Below are positions 11,701-26,700 of a stretch of 64,000 nucleotides of DNA, piece after piece (position 1 is the first letter of the stretch; every line of letters begins with the position of its first letter). Under the pieces are notes generated by a model, which worked only from the letters and a program-made list of their open reading frames with translations, made no database searches and was not told the origin of the DNA. Source of the DNA: Haliclystus octoradiatus (taxonomy: Eukaryota > Cnidaria > Staurozoa > Stauromedusae > Haliclystidae); NCBI GenBank assembly GCA_916610825.1, contig OU744449.1:1810001-1874000 (forward strand), in the 5' to 3' direction. The translations under genes were made by a program, and so were the position numbers.

Positions 11701-14700
11701 TTCATTTACTCTTTAAAAGCAGTTCACGAACAGATCAAAAAGTTTTCATGAATGTTTTGACTATTTCATGCTTACAAATTAGTCTACAAACTGTTCAAGC
11801 ACCTAAGGAAATGTATATCGACTTTTTAGTAAGTTCAGAAACTCGTCAAATTTTGCAGTAGAAGCAGTCTTTGATCTGCACAAAATAGTTCTTCCTCTAG
11901 AAACAGAAGAGCGATACCAGTGCATATGGTAAGACGGTAGTCTAAATTACTTCACTTTCTACCCCAGTGTCATTACATTACATTTTACATTACGATCTCA
12001 TCACAGTGGCAATAGATAACACCAGGAAAGAATTTGACATAGCACTTGTCATAATGTATCTGTTAAGATCAAGTTGTTGTAGTTTACCTGAGTAATGAAT
12101 AACTACAATCTTTACAAAGAGTGTAGGGCCTAAGATTTTACAAAAATCGCGGTTGCAGTTGAGAATAGTCCATCTCGCACGACGCATATGTCCAGCGCAT
12201 AGTAATAAAGGGTTACCACATATTTGCCATGTTTGTATTCATATTTACTAAAAATGTTGGGAGACACGAGTGAAGCGCTAAGAAATCACGAGCTCCGAGC
12301 GAGTGATTTTTAGCGCTTCACTCGTGTCTCCCAACATTTTCGAGTTTAGTAAATACGAATACAAACATTTGCAAGCATGTGGTAACCCTTTCCTAAAATA
12401 AAACAAATGTCGGAATCTCATTCAACGGCGAATTTTCAATTCATGAATTCACAATTTAAAATTCAATTTTAATTCATAAACCAAGCATGAAGAGAATCCC
12501 ACAACAAGATAGATTTTCTCGAATAAAGAAAGACATATATAGGAACGTCTGTAATATAAGTGGTACAATAGTTCTTAGCAATAGCAAATTAGTGCAGTAA
12601 TTGTTATTTAAATTTTAGGTTTACCTTGAAACAGTGTAGCCTATAATTGTCTTTCATTCTGTGTTTTTATTTTGCATGTTACACGACAAATAACTTATTT
12701 ACCACGCTTTTCAATAAATAAAAACATCTTGAGCTAAATGTCGTTTTGTAAATCGTAGCCATTATTGAGATATTTATTGGATTGTTATCAAAAAGTTATA
12801 AATTCTGTATTTTATCACAGATAAAACTTTTTGAAGCTTGCGATTTTTCCCGGTTTTCGGAGCCATGTTTTACCCTAGGATTTCATGCACGCTCTTTCGA
12901 CCAATCAGATCGCAGAAAACCTTCGGATATTTTAGAATGCAACTTGGTATGCAAAACTTCTTTGGAAGTGGTTTTTACAGTGAAAAGTTGGTTATATTAT
13001 GTTCTCATAGATACTTACAAGGCTTTCACATGGTGTATTAGACGGACAATCCAATCCCACATGACATTTATTACCACACGGATGGTCACAAGTTGAACGT
13101 GGAATTTCACATGGATAAGGACACGTTTCATTATCATCAAGACAAGAACCCTGTGAAAATAAATTAAAACACATTAACAAGAATGTATCACAAAAAACAT
13201 AAAATGTGAATAATTTGACATGATATGGGTACATCGTCCCTGAAACAGCAACTCCCTGAAAGTCAAACCCTTGATAGTTAACTTCAGTCTAAAAGAAAGA
13301 GTGACACCTGATTTTCCCGCAGTGTCTATACTGTTTCAAGGAAGCCACGGATAAGCCATAATACCAACAAAAACAAATGGCAAAGCAGTTTGAAGGGATT
13401 TGAAAAAACTTGAACAAAATGGCTTCCAAACAAAGATGCTCTAAGGGAAGAAATGTGGACAATATTTGGTGGCTATCAAACATAATAAATCTCAGATGAA
13501 ATACATGTTATAGCAACATTAGAAAAATTTTCTCATAGGAAGTATGAATGGCACATGTACAGAGTGGGATATGACATGTATTCTGTATTCAACAATATCT
13601 ATCTTGTTTTGGAATTCCCTTTGCTTGGCTTATGAATCGAAATTGAATTTTACATTTTGAAATTATGAGTTGAAAATTCGCCCTTGAATAAGATTCTGAC
13701 CTATGCTTTATTCAGAAAGGGTTACCACACGCTTTCAAGTGCTTGTATTCATATTTACTAAACTCCAAACAGTCTCGCTCGGAGCTCGTTAAATTTTTAG
13801 CGTTCCATTTGTGTCTCAAAACTTTTTCTCATTTAGTAAATATGAATGCGAAGATGGCAAGTGTCTGGTAACCCTTTAGTAACGGGTTTCAAAGTTGACA
13901 AATACTCACACTCAAATTAAAAAAGAAACTATTCAGTTTGAGTAGATGTTAGCTCTTTCAAAGGTCAAGTTAAGATGAGTATCTACCTTATGACATGTTC
14001 TTAAACATTTATGTTTTCCACAATTCATCTCTCTGTTACAAGGTTGGCCACATGAGACATGTTCAACATGACAAGGAATACTGTGACGAATCTAAGAAAA
14101 ATTAACCAAGAGTCAACATACAGAAACAGGAGAAATTGTTGTTGTTTTGGCTATCTCAAGAAGCTATTCAGCAAATGATTTACATCACGGCTCATGGTCA
14201 TTCCAGTTAGCTTGGTGATTTGTCTATGAATCTGTGAAACCCATGGAAACAATAGAATCCATGAAACGTACAGTGCCGTGTTTTAGTGAAAACGATACCG
14301 GTAAAAAATCAAGGAAAGCTTATAAATATGTAACAATATACAAATATATATAGCAGAAAAAACAAGAATTGATTTTCCCAATAACCATTATGATGAATAA
14401 AATAGATTACCTAATGTTGATCAATGACTGACACAGCATAATGAGATATAAAAATGTAACAGACGGAATACAATTTTTCAAATCCTCATTTTGAAACTTC
14501 AAAGATGAAGTGAGGAGAAAATAATCTGTATCTGAAAATGGGTTTGTAATCGAAACTGAATGACTCCTTGATAGTGTTAATAGTACGAAAACAACTCACC
14601 TCGTGTCCACCCATGCATAATTTATCTCCAAGAACAGCACAAGGAGGACAATATTCATCCATGTGGCAATTATGTTGAACTAAAATTGATAACAAAAATG

Positions 14701-17700
14701 ATATCATATCATATGTACTGACAGCTCAGTCGCAGATACAATATGCAGGAGGATGGGGTTCAATTCCAAGTTAATGCACACATGTTAATTTTTATAATTT
14801 GATTAGTGTATAATAACAAAGTGATGAAATATTTCTATATACAAAATCCCCTATTTGTTTGTGCATGTAGATTTGGGCATTATGTTTTGTGGATAAAAGT
14901 TTTAGTGATCTAATCATTCTACATACAATATGGACAAATGAATATAACATGATTATGTAGTATGTAGCAGTATGATTATTGCATATCACTTCAGACGTTT
15001 TGATAAAGTAAGATCAGCATTAAAGATAATTAAAATGTGATCTTCTTAGATCAGAAGGTGTTACCAACTACCCAGTTTGCTACACTGAGATACATCTGTT
15101 TTACAATATTATGAGGTTTAAATTAGTTAAATTGCTAGTAATATTTCATGAGTTCACGATTTGAAATTGCCCCAAGTTCATGAGCTGTTCATGAACTTTC
15201 AGGCAAATTCACATTTATGAACCAGTTAATGAAAAGATTCATAAAGTGTTCATGAACTCTTCATGATTGTTCATGAACTGTTCATGAACCCCCAAAAAAT
15301 GTTCATGAACTGTTCATTAAGATCATGGATTTTTTAAGCGGTGGAAATGATACCATCCCTGTTACAGACAGCAATGATCTTGTTTACGAAGCAATTTACA
15401 AATAAAAAATATGGATAATATTAAATGTAATAATTCAATGATCATACCATAATAGATACCATATTATTAGTATATTATCATATTAAATATATTAAGACTT
15501 AAACTTTTAAATGAAAAGCTTGCTTTATAATTTATTTTTTTAAATTTATAGAACAACATTTTATGATTGGAAACGAGATAGAATCATAAAACATTGCTCA
15601 GTTGTTAGCTTTCCAAAATTATTATAATATTATTCAAACACTAACTATTAGAATATCATCAATAAACCATTAATTATCAACTTACTAGGATGAGTACATG
15701 TGTGTGGACGTGTGCAAGGATAAGGACATTCTGGTGGGGAAGCGCCACATTGAATAGGGGGTAAATCCATTGTTGCACCACAATAACAAGATACTTCTTC
15801 AAATCCTTAAAAAAAAAAAAAAAATCACACATTAATATAAAAATAATTATCTTCGGTAGCGCAAGATTTGTGGCCTTTAGCAAACTAATTGTTCTTCAGC
15901 TAGAAACTTTTGGTATCCTACTATATGGTATTGTCTGATGTATTAAGGAGCTCTGAATGGCGGACATAGAAGCCCTTGCAGACAACAATATTCAAAATAG
16001 AATGAAAATAGAATGAAATTATGGGTATGGACTAAAAATAGACTGAAAAGGACACAATTGAGGGTTATAACGGCGAATAAAGAATGTTAAATCTCCCCCA
16101 AAAGACTGAACAATTTTTTGAACTGCTTTTCGCAGGGATAGGTTTATCATAAAGACCATCTTTCCTATGTTCCGTACAACTCTCTTGCACTAACCAACTT
16201 CCCAACATTGTTGACAGTATCCTTTATGACATAGTTCTTCGCATTTGTGATGACCACATTGTAAATTCTTTCCACAAACAAGCATACATGTATGGGTACC
16301 ATCCTTTTAAAAACAATATAAAAAGGATAAATAATACTTAATCTATTATGACAGATAACGTAAACAAGATCTTGTGCTGCTTAGCTCAGATTACTCAATT
16401 TTCAAAATACTAAATAGTATATTATTAAGACAATTGGTCATTAAACATTTTTATGTGCATTATGGGTTATCTAAACACTTGAGTTGCTGTGAGACATTCA
16501 AAAGGCTTCATAAAAATTAGTTGTTGTGATGGCCTCACGATTTTCTAATGCCAGTTCCCCGTGCATCATTATTAAACTCTCATGTTTATATAACCTATAT
16601 TGACCAAGAAAGTGTTTGATATTGTCTTAATATACCATGTAGTATTTTTAAAATTGAATGATTTGAGCTAAGCAGCAGCAGAAAACAAGATCTTGTTGTT
16701 TTACGGTATATATTTGTTTTGAATGTGTGATACAGAAAGTAGTTAGATTGATCCACATGAAGACTTGAGGATTAGCAACAATCAATGTGAAAAAAGATCA
16801 TGAGTTATCACCATTACATGTTCACGAAGGGTAAAGATCAGCTGGACCCTATCGATATTGAAAATACCAGGGGAATAGCAAATGTGTTTTTACATCAAGT
16901 CGAGCCATCGTCATTCATTTCAAGACGCTGGTGCGCATAAGTGGAACGATCTACCGTCTGCAATGAAGGAAGTCCAAAGCAGGCCTACTTTCAAACGTCT
17001 CCTTGAGAAGCACTTACGTTCTTACTATACTTTACACTTACCACTCTTTCCTGTTATTTATGCCTGTTTTTTTACTTAATGTCTGTTTTGCTGTCAACTT
17101 AGCTATGTATCAGTCCTTTGAAAAAAAGTTTGTATAACTTAAAGGTTCTGAATAAATGATGATGATGATGATGATGATTATCATCATCATCATCATTTAT
17201 TAGGACCTGATAAGTTCACATAGAACTTGTTTCACAGAATTGATTTGTGAACTTTGTGAATGTGAAATTAACCCAGTGTTTTTGAACTTTTAAAAACTGT
17301 TTTTTTTTTGTGAATAGTTAATCAAAGTTCATGAAGTGAGTGTTCATGAACATTTACTCCAATTCCTGAACTCATTAATTTTTCAACAGGTGGATCCCAA
17401 CTTTTGTCTTGCATGTAGAATAATAAAAAGAAAGGATATTATACCAAATTTGGAGAAGCAATCTGCTTGTTTTTAACTACTTTCCATCTACCATCCAACG
17501 ATCAGATTCACAGCAGATAAGAATTAGACTAATACAATATACACGTACATTGCTATATGCCATCTATTAAATATTGATAAAAACAAAGTAACATTGAGAT
17601 ATGGAAATGATTGTCGTACCGTGCAGCATTTAATATTGCATCGATGTCGTCCACAGGATTTTTTGTGATTACATCGGCGTTCACATTCAAATAGTTTATC

Positions 17701-20700
17701 TGGAAATAACAAGAAACAAAGTACATTATAGGATTTCTATGATTAAGAACCATAACTTGATTTGCGTTTTTAACTAATATAGTGGTATTACCTGATGGCA
17801 AGTCTTTACATGGTACTTCCTGGAAATACAAATAAACAATAATAGCTAAATATGGGCAGGATATTTCTTGCATAATGAACATTTGAGATTATCAGACAAT
17901 TAAACAAATATGGTTAAACACTCGTCTGTATCCTTACAAGTAATTGAGAATGTATCACCATACCGAAAGGCACCCTTATCACTCCTCAATTTCAAGAGGA
18001 GCGGCTCATTGCTCTGAGAGCAATGATGTTAATACTTTTTATTGATCCAAGCTGCGGCATTGCTGATCAATTTCAACATATTTCACGGCGGATGGGCCTT
18101 GATTGTCAATGCGCAACAATGCCACTCACAATGCAATTCCCTGTGGACCACTTCATCTGCCATCTTTAGATGGTTCTCGTTTAATGTTTTAGATAAAGTC
18201 AAGACTGAATTGACCTTCGGGAGATTTGATCTGATCAGATCTGAAGTGCAGTTGCCCTGCCATCTGAGCAAAACCTCACATCCTGCAATCCTAGATTTAA
18301 AAAGCTAAAGAGAATTCAGGCGAAAATGAACATTCTGTACCCAGTGTTCACAGGCAAGACATTGACAATCCATCAGAGAATAGTTGAGAATGTTTTAGGA
18401 TACCTAAAGTTAAATCTTTCCTCAGACACTGAACATTGTAATAAATATTATGAATTAGCAATGAGTCACCAGCGTTGCTGAGTTAATTTAAATAACATAA
18501 GTAAACAATGAAAAAATGTTACAACCAAGTCTTTGTGTACTTGGAATTCGACAATCGGTAAATTTGAGAATGAAAGTGAAAAAAGCCACAAAATTAATAC
18601 AGTAATGAAGCATTACATTTTTCTTTGTTATGAAAAACAGAAAGTGAAATACAAAATTGTCAGAAACACAACTGGACTGGGAGACAGGAAGTCTCATGAT
18701 GTATGACACAAATATCTCACTTGAAAATCGATTAGGAAAGCAGCGGAAACTGGACAACATACTTACACATACCACACATACTTGCGCAGACTTCCGCGTT
18801 TACAGGTATATATTGGTTTGATGAGAAATAGTTTGGACTGGTTACTTTGGATATCGTTTTTTTCACCCCTGCACTACCATCTCTTACCTTTGTTGAGCTA
18901 ACACATTGACATGCAACATTTGTTACAAGAATGCAACCACCACAAGGGCCTTTATGACATATCTTAGCACATTGATGTGGTTTACCTGTTAATCAATAGA
19001 CAGAGCTTATTTATATTGGAGACTACATTTGATTTAGTCAAAGTTAAACAAAAAGTATATATTGACTGCAGCAGTTAGGAAGTGTCCTGGCTACCAGACC
19101 CTGTAGGGGTGCAATGATGCCAACATTGAAGGCAAGGAATGATTAATTTCATTTGTGTTTGTAAGCGCTAGCTACCTTATGATGTTTCCAATCGTCGATC
19201 ACAGCTTTTGATCAACTTAACTCTGCTCTTTCGTGATTGATTTATCAACTTTTCGCGTTATCAAGCTATTTTGGTTCCTATAAGTCCGATTGAAGTTCAC
19301 AGTACACAGCAAAGACTTAATTCATCGTATATGGAGGCTATACAATGCGGAACATTCGTGAAAATTGCCTAATTTAAAAGAAAAGGGTAGCAAAAGTTGA
19401 CAAAGTTGGCGAGTCTGTAAGTTGACTTATCTCACCCAACCGTGTTACTGGTCACCTGGTGTTTTGAGTGGTGACAGGATCACCAGCTGGTCTACTGCAA
19501 GTCTTAATTAAATAGCTCCCACCATCCAAGCACTGAACCCCAAAAACGCACCGATATACTGTGTTTCTAATTGACACTCGTATTTAACTTTAATCATTTT
19601 CTAAGATCTAAGAATGCACATTTATCATAAGACTTCTTCTATCATGTTCTCAATCATGTCTTTTTGCTATTAGATATTGAAAATTACAGCTAACCTTCAT
19701 CTAACATCTACATGCCCAACACCCCTAGTGGCCATTTGAATGATATAGAAAAACATTATTATATTGAGTCAACTCTGTAAACTACTTGTCTGTAGTTGTC
19801 CATTATCTAGATGTTAAGCCCCAGGCAAACCAAGGCAACAAACGCTTCTGAAGTTGTGTCTTCTCCATGGCTTCTTTTAAGATCATATAAGGCTCTTTGA
19901 GTTTTCTAGAAAAGTCTTGAGAAAGTCGCTCTTGAAAAAACTGCTTCAAAACACGAAAAATACATAACACACATCTGCTGCTTGAAAGTTGCCATTGTTT
20001 TGCCCAGGGCCTTATAGGAAGTATTTACAGCAGGTTTCAGTGAACTGAAGTTTGTGATAACTCACTCATAAGAGTGATGTAATCCCTTAATAACAGGACA
20101 TCGCCTATAATAAATTTTTGAAAGTTCCCTAGGGGTGTCATTATAGACAGTTTCTACTGTATTACCTTTGGGACCGCATTGTAAATCTTTTCCGCATATC
20201 ATGCTACAGCTGGGAATAGGATCAAGACATGATAAACGTTCTTCGGCATTCGATAAATTTTTAATGAGACTTTTACCACAATGACAATATAAATGTTCAC
20301 CAGGAAGAAACTGACAAGAGTCACACGAACCAGGATGACACAGCTTGTTGCATTTGTGATTACCACATTTTAAAGATCTAACAAAACATAAAAGAGAGCA
20401 TTTCAAAATTATAACAATGCTTGATACGTGGCTTTCTAACATTATGCAAATTATAGGACTTAGATTTTGCAATAGTAATCTGAATGTTCACAAAATTTTC
20501 AATCAGAAACGGATCCGGATATGTTTAATCCACCAAAAAAAAAATACAATGAGAATCGGAATTCAATCTGAGATAATCTGGATCCGAATAATAGTATAAT
20601 CTTCTACTGATGATGATCATAAAGATAAACAATGAAATAGTTATAAAATGTTCATAAAAGATAGATCAAATAACTCAGCAAATGTTAATATCAAGGATGT

Positions 20701-23700
20701 TAAAGTTAAAATCGGATCCAATCCTTGAAAATTCCGATCTGATTCAATCCGGAAAAAATTCAGATCAGATTCGCAAGACCTCTAATGCAAATATTTCATA
20801 ATAATTTTTGAATTCAGGCAATACAGACAATTAAAGAGATTAACATGCGAACCATCATCTTGATCTGTTCTACACCCTCACAGATTTTTCAGAGATATAT
20901 ACGCTTGTCAGGTTGAGATTTAGTGGTGAGCAGACAAAGCAGATGCTCTAGGCCCAAAGAAGAAACATGCCTTTTCAAAATTGAATTTAATTAGTTTATA
21001 AAAATGCCATGGATGATGGACTAAAGCTTTATAAAAGGCATTAAAACAGCAAAGGCATTTTGAGAGAGTCGTTTTTTAGGTCTTCAAAGATCGATCCTTC
21101 CCTGGATGTTACAGACACAACTCAGTGAATCTTGTTGGACGGAAAATCACACGTCGGACCCTGGCGTAGACGCACGCTAGCCTAACGCAAAGTCTTCCAC
21201 AGTACACCCTAAACATAAATATGATTACGCTAATTTACTGACCGATCACAAATAGTACCACATGAATAATGGTTTCTTTCTTCACCCCTTCCAAGTCCTG
21301 TAACATATGAAATCATACAAATTCAAACGAAAAAAGGAATTTGGCAAATTTATATAAAGTGGAGGAAATTTTGAAACAAATTTGTTTACCTGAAGTGCAC
21401 AAAACATCCTGATTGTGTTTACCACAATGGCATTCTGAAAAGGTAAAGAAAATAGTGTGGTAGTAAAACCTTGACATTAAAAAATAAATAACTATTTTGG
21501 TATGAATCAATAATTAATGTTTACAAACGATTGGCACATGAAAAACATGAAATAATTATTCAAAATTCTGAAACCTGTGCTGGCAGCAAATATATTTTTC
21601 CAAATGTGCCTGAGATAGGTAGTTTCAAATGTCAAAATTTTATCAAGCTCTGGACTAAGCAATATGGAAAAATTGTTTGTTCAAGTTGATCTATCCTTGT
21701 TCCTTAACAAACCTGGTCCTGGACTGTAGGATTGTTTCAAAGGTTGTTTTGACTGTATGCTTTTAAAAATGAAGCATGAACTAGACACAATGTCATACTG
21801 TTTATATAACTATTGATAGGTAGTACAAATGAAGCAGGGTACGACAAAAGTGGAAATCCTGGGATATTAGATCCTAGAAGGCTTGAGCAAATTCAGAAGA
21901 AAATGGAAAATTTTCAGATTTCTTGGTCAAACCTCAATTAAAAATTCAGAAGAAATATACATTATTGTTCGACGTTCAGGAAGGTGAAACCTTTTGTAAG
22001 ACACTGCCTTGGGGGATGTCTAGACATAGGGGACCTAGCAGGGGACATTTTCCAAGTAGGCCTATAAATGGGGCCTAAAGGCTTGTCGATATGGAACATT
22101 TTTTGTAAACTACAGTTTTGAAAAATACCTAGGGAGCCCAAAATCTTTCTGGGCCCATATGTTTTCAAGAAATCAATAGGGACCAACATTTCTCTCGTTG
22201 GACCAGGTTTTATTGAATAGCCTACAGCTTGAGAAATTTGATGCCATATTTGACATATGTTTATCGGCAACCGCCTCAATAAACATGAGCCTCAATGAGA
22301 AACAATCGAAACCTTTTTTACGTTAGCCATTAAATTATCATGATTCTAAAACTTCAACTATTATTTTGTATGAATGTACAATGAACAAATAATACATACA
22401 ACCATATCACATAAAAACATATTGATGAAATACCTTGGTTAATAATAACATTGCATTCTTCACAAGCGCCTAAGTAGGTTGAAAATAAATTGATTATGCT
22501 ATTGTTTGCATGTTTTTCAAATGATAAGACCTACTCTTGTTGTGATAAAACATGTCGAGTTCATGAAAGTTAAATGGCCTGTTTTGCAATATTATTTTTT
22601 CAGATTATATGTTCATAAAAATTGGGCTATCTAAGATTAATGAACTGTTTTCACATGGCCACACGGGTACACATGTCTTTGCATTGTTACATCCAGGGAT
22701 CGACAATATAAGTAGGAATCCTGGTACAATGAAACCTGTATATAACAGCCAGCTACTAGAGGTAGACAAATTGACCATTATAGACAGGTGTCCTTTATAT
22801 ACAGGTTTGATTCAATAGAAAATACTATTTTAGACATTGCAAGGGTGACCACTATAGACAGGTGGCCGCTGTATAGAGGTGACCGTTATAACAGGTTCGA
22901 CTGTATCCTACATTCTGGAAGGCTAGAGCAGATTCAGAAGAATATTAAGGTTAGAATTTAAAATAATTTATGAATTGTTAAAAAGACATCTGTTATTTAA
23001 CTTAACCCAGCAACGCGTGTGACTTGTTTCTGTCTTTTCTTAATCAATTCTAAATAATTAATTACAGTATAAAGTAGCCTTTTTATCAATTTCAGCCCCT
23101 GCGAAAAATTTTGAGTTCATGAAATTCAAATGGCCAAATTTTCATGAACTTTTTCATGAACTGTTAAGGAATAATCATACAAATTGGACCATAAACATTG
23201 ATGGATTGTTTACAAATGGGAAGTGTTCAATGTTGGGATAGGACTAGTAATGAAAGCAAAGATATCAATGGGTTATTTACCATCTTACCATCGTGACATT
23301 TTTCATCGCATTTATGTGCGAGACATTTCCGTATTTTATCACAGATTCTACCACAAAGTTGAGCAGCAGTATTTCCACATCTAACACTGAATCTGTATGT
23401 GTGCAATTGAAAAGTTAATAGTGTCAACATTCATCAGAATTACATAACAAAACAACAATAACAGGAATTTACTTTGTGCCATCCGCCCAAGAGCAGTTAA
23501 CTTTGCAAAGTTTTAACTCAAAATATGGAAGTAGAATAAGTTGTGGAAGATAAGAAAAATAAGAAAAATTATAGGATAGCAAAGGGGGGAGAAGTATTTC
23601 TTAAATAAGCTACAATCGTGTTTCACAGGTTTCAAATCTATTGTTCCACTTTTCACAATTCACTACTTGAAAAGCTATGGTCCTATGGAATATAATCTTG

Positions 23701-26700
23701 GAAGTGCAAGACTATTTCATGGTATTTAAACTGGAACTTCACAAGTAATTATTTATTTTCAAACCATAAAACTTAACCACTAGGTTACCCTCATGGATCA
23801 CAACAGTTATACTGACTTCACGTCTCACAACACTTTCCATTTCATGTCTCACAAAAGTACCCTTTGGGCCTCTAAAACATAACCATCTCAATATGCCTCA
23901 CCTTTTCTTACCACAGCAGCATGACCGCTTAATCATCACTGGGCAGCTCGGGCAAGGTCCTGGATGACATAGCCTACAAATCAGAAATAAAATTACGGAA
24001 TCAGATAGCCTTTGTCTTATGTTTTGTGTTCTGATCTGATAGATTTGTGACTAGGTGATTGGGTGCAGTTCCTAGTAGTCTATCATAAACTAAAAATTAA
24101 CAATATTGGATCAGAATAGAATATACTAGAATAATAGAAATGCAATTGGAATAGTTTTCAAAAGCTAACTATTCAAATACTATTCGAATACCAAAATTAT
24201 CAAGAACTGGATATTCAACAAAAATAAACAAAACCCTTTACAAAATAAACAAACAAACGAAGACTCAAATTGTTTACGCAGAAGGTGAACAAGAATAGCA
24301 CATTTTCTACTAAAAAGCACAAGATACTTTTGGATAATGAATCAAGTTAATTGAACTTAGAGCTGCTCCAATCATGAGCATGAAAATACTTCTGATGTGT
24401 CTATTGCAGCATTTTCAAACAATGTAGCTGACCAATCAGACTGCAGGAATATGTTTAATTATCACATTTTATAATAACCAATAACATTGATGAAAAGGCT
24501 ATAAACTCAAGCGGTTTGTTGATAGATAAGAAACTCAAGAAAATTTAACAAAATCAAGGCAATTCTTGAATAACATAAATTTTGTTTATCTAATAAGTTT
24601 TATATATCTTCGATTTTAAATATGTATTCATGTTATTGCAAAGCACTATTGAGCACTAATAGTTTGGAAAAAGTGCTATAGAAATACATAGAAAAATAAG
24701 TTAATAAATACCACTCAATAATATTATAAATACGATGTGTCATTGAACTTACTCAGTGCATGGATGCTCACAGTTGATTGATGAATGAGGTCGTCCACAA
24801 ACTTCTCCACAACCTAGTTGGTAAACATGACTATTGTCAGTTCTACTAGGAGCCTATACTATCCACTGTTAATAACAGTTCACAATTTCATGAACGTGAT
24901 GGAATACTTTTTTTATTTTTTATTTATGTTTTCAAACTTTTATGAAGTGTTCATGCACTTATGGGCAATATTACGTTCAGGGACAGGTTCATGAACCCAC
25001 AAGAAAATGTTCATGAACTGTGCAAGGGAAACCCGTCAAAACATAATCTAATTTACTATGATTGTACATTTTAAATCATGAATATAATCTAATTCACTAT
25101 GATTGTACATTTTGAATCATGAACTGTTCATGGAGTTCCTTGGCTTATTGGATAAATCCTCATTAATTCAAGTTTAAATACATACATATATACACATCAC
25201 AATGAATAGAGGCTACAAGTTTGAAAGATAAATTTGTTTTGAATTCAAGGTTTTTCTGTAAATTAAATTGCCTGAATATGCCTTTACATTAGCCAGACTA
25301 CTGCAATTATATTAAAAACATAGTGACAGCTTACTATGTGGTGTAATCAAACTTCTAGGATTCCAAGACGGATTTTCAACTTTACCTAGAAGCATAATAT
25401 AATAACACTTTAAGAAAGCAAATTAAAATAATATTAGATTGCAGTTTTAGTCTCTAAATCATTATCTATTGATCATAGCTTACACCTTGGAGCGCGCGCT
25501 GAGGTAAGTGTGCGCTGAGGTAAAGCCTATATGTATACAGCTACACGTACAGAGAATGCAGGTCATACCAGCAATTTGCAAGTTGTAGGGTATCCTGGAG
25601 GTTCTGAAGTGCAAATTATGAATATTATATTGTTTATACATTGGTAAATTATGAACTGTTCATTCAAGTCAATGTATCAACTGTTCATGAATAAATTCAT
25701 AATGTAAATATTTTATGCCCCCTAGAGTTTCCATTTTCAAAAGGGAGATTAGATCAAATGACAAAGCAGAAGAACTTCAGATCTGTTTGACTGTCAGTCA
25801 AATTTCACATAGGTCAGCTTAGTCTTGAATTTGATTAATCATAAAAAAATGAGTACTATTTTTGATGGCGGATGGCATGGTCCAAAGATAATTGCATAAC
25901 AAAAAATATGTGCAACACCTGAGGACAGTAACGGAAATTTAGAATCATTTTCCTGAACGATTCCTCAGGATTTAAAACAATACCCCTGCGAAGAAATCTG
26001 TAGAGTTCGTGAAATTTGTGAACAGTTCATAAACACTTTATACCGGTAAACAATTTATAAAAAACTCATCAATGTTAAATACGGACTGTTTCCCAAGAAC
26101 TGTTCATGAACTCCTTACAAACAGTTCAGGGTTTGAATTCCTGAACAATATATGGTAGATTTTTCATGAACTGTTGCTAAATTGTTTTCATAAGGGTACC
26201 AGGGCTTATTTGGCAAGGCAATACCATCATTAATATTATACTTATTAGTGTAGCCTACAGTATTTCCCATTAAATATCTTCAATGAACACATTATAGTTA
26301 TTTATGCATTGATTGTTGTCTGACAAAAGGTTTAGGCTGCCAGAATCTTGAACAATATTGTAGGCCTGCATTTTCTTCTGAATTTTTTGTTGAGGTTTGG
26401 CCTATAAATCAGAATATTAGCCTATCAATTTTCTTCTGAATTTGCTCTAGCCTTTCGGATCTAGGATCTCAAGACCCCCATTTTTGTTGAACCCTGGTAA
26501 TTATAATAGGCCTATATATATATATATCCTCACCACAGAAACAATCATATTTGTCAGGTTTTTCATTCGTAACTGTTTGACAAGCAGGACATCTCCAGCC
26601 AGGTTGTTTTTTCTTCTGAGCTGTTTCAGATTTAGACCATGTACGTATACAACGCAAATGAAATAAATGAAAACATGTTTTACAATTCCATGTGCTATGA

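Noticed and set aside
12782-13096. 104-codon plus-strand frame
   Set aside because: It overlaps an NFX1 exon (13019-13150) on the opposite strand and otherwise intron; no family resemblance or conserved motif.
18488-18775. 95-codon minus-strand frame with a hydrophobic character
   Set aside because: It lies in an NFX1 intron with no splice-consistent link or recognisable domain; likely chance in AT-rich DNA.
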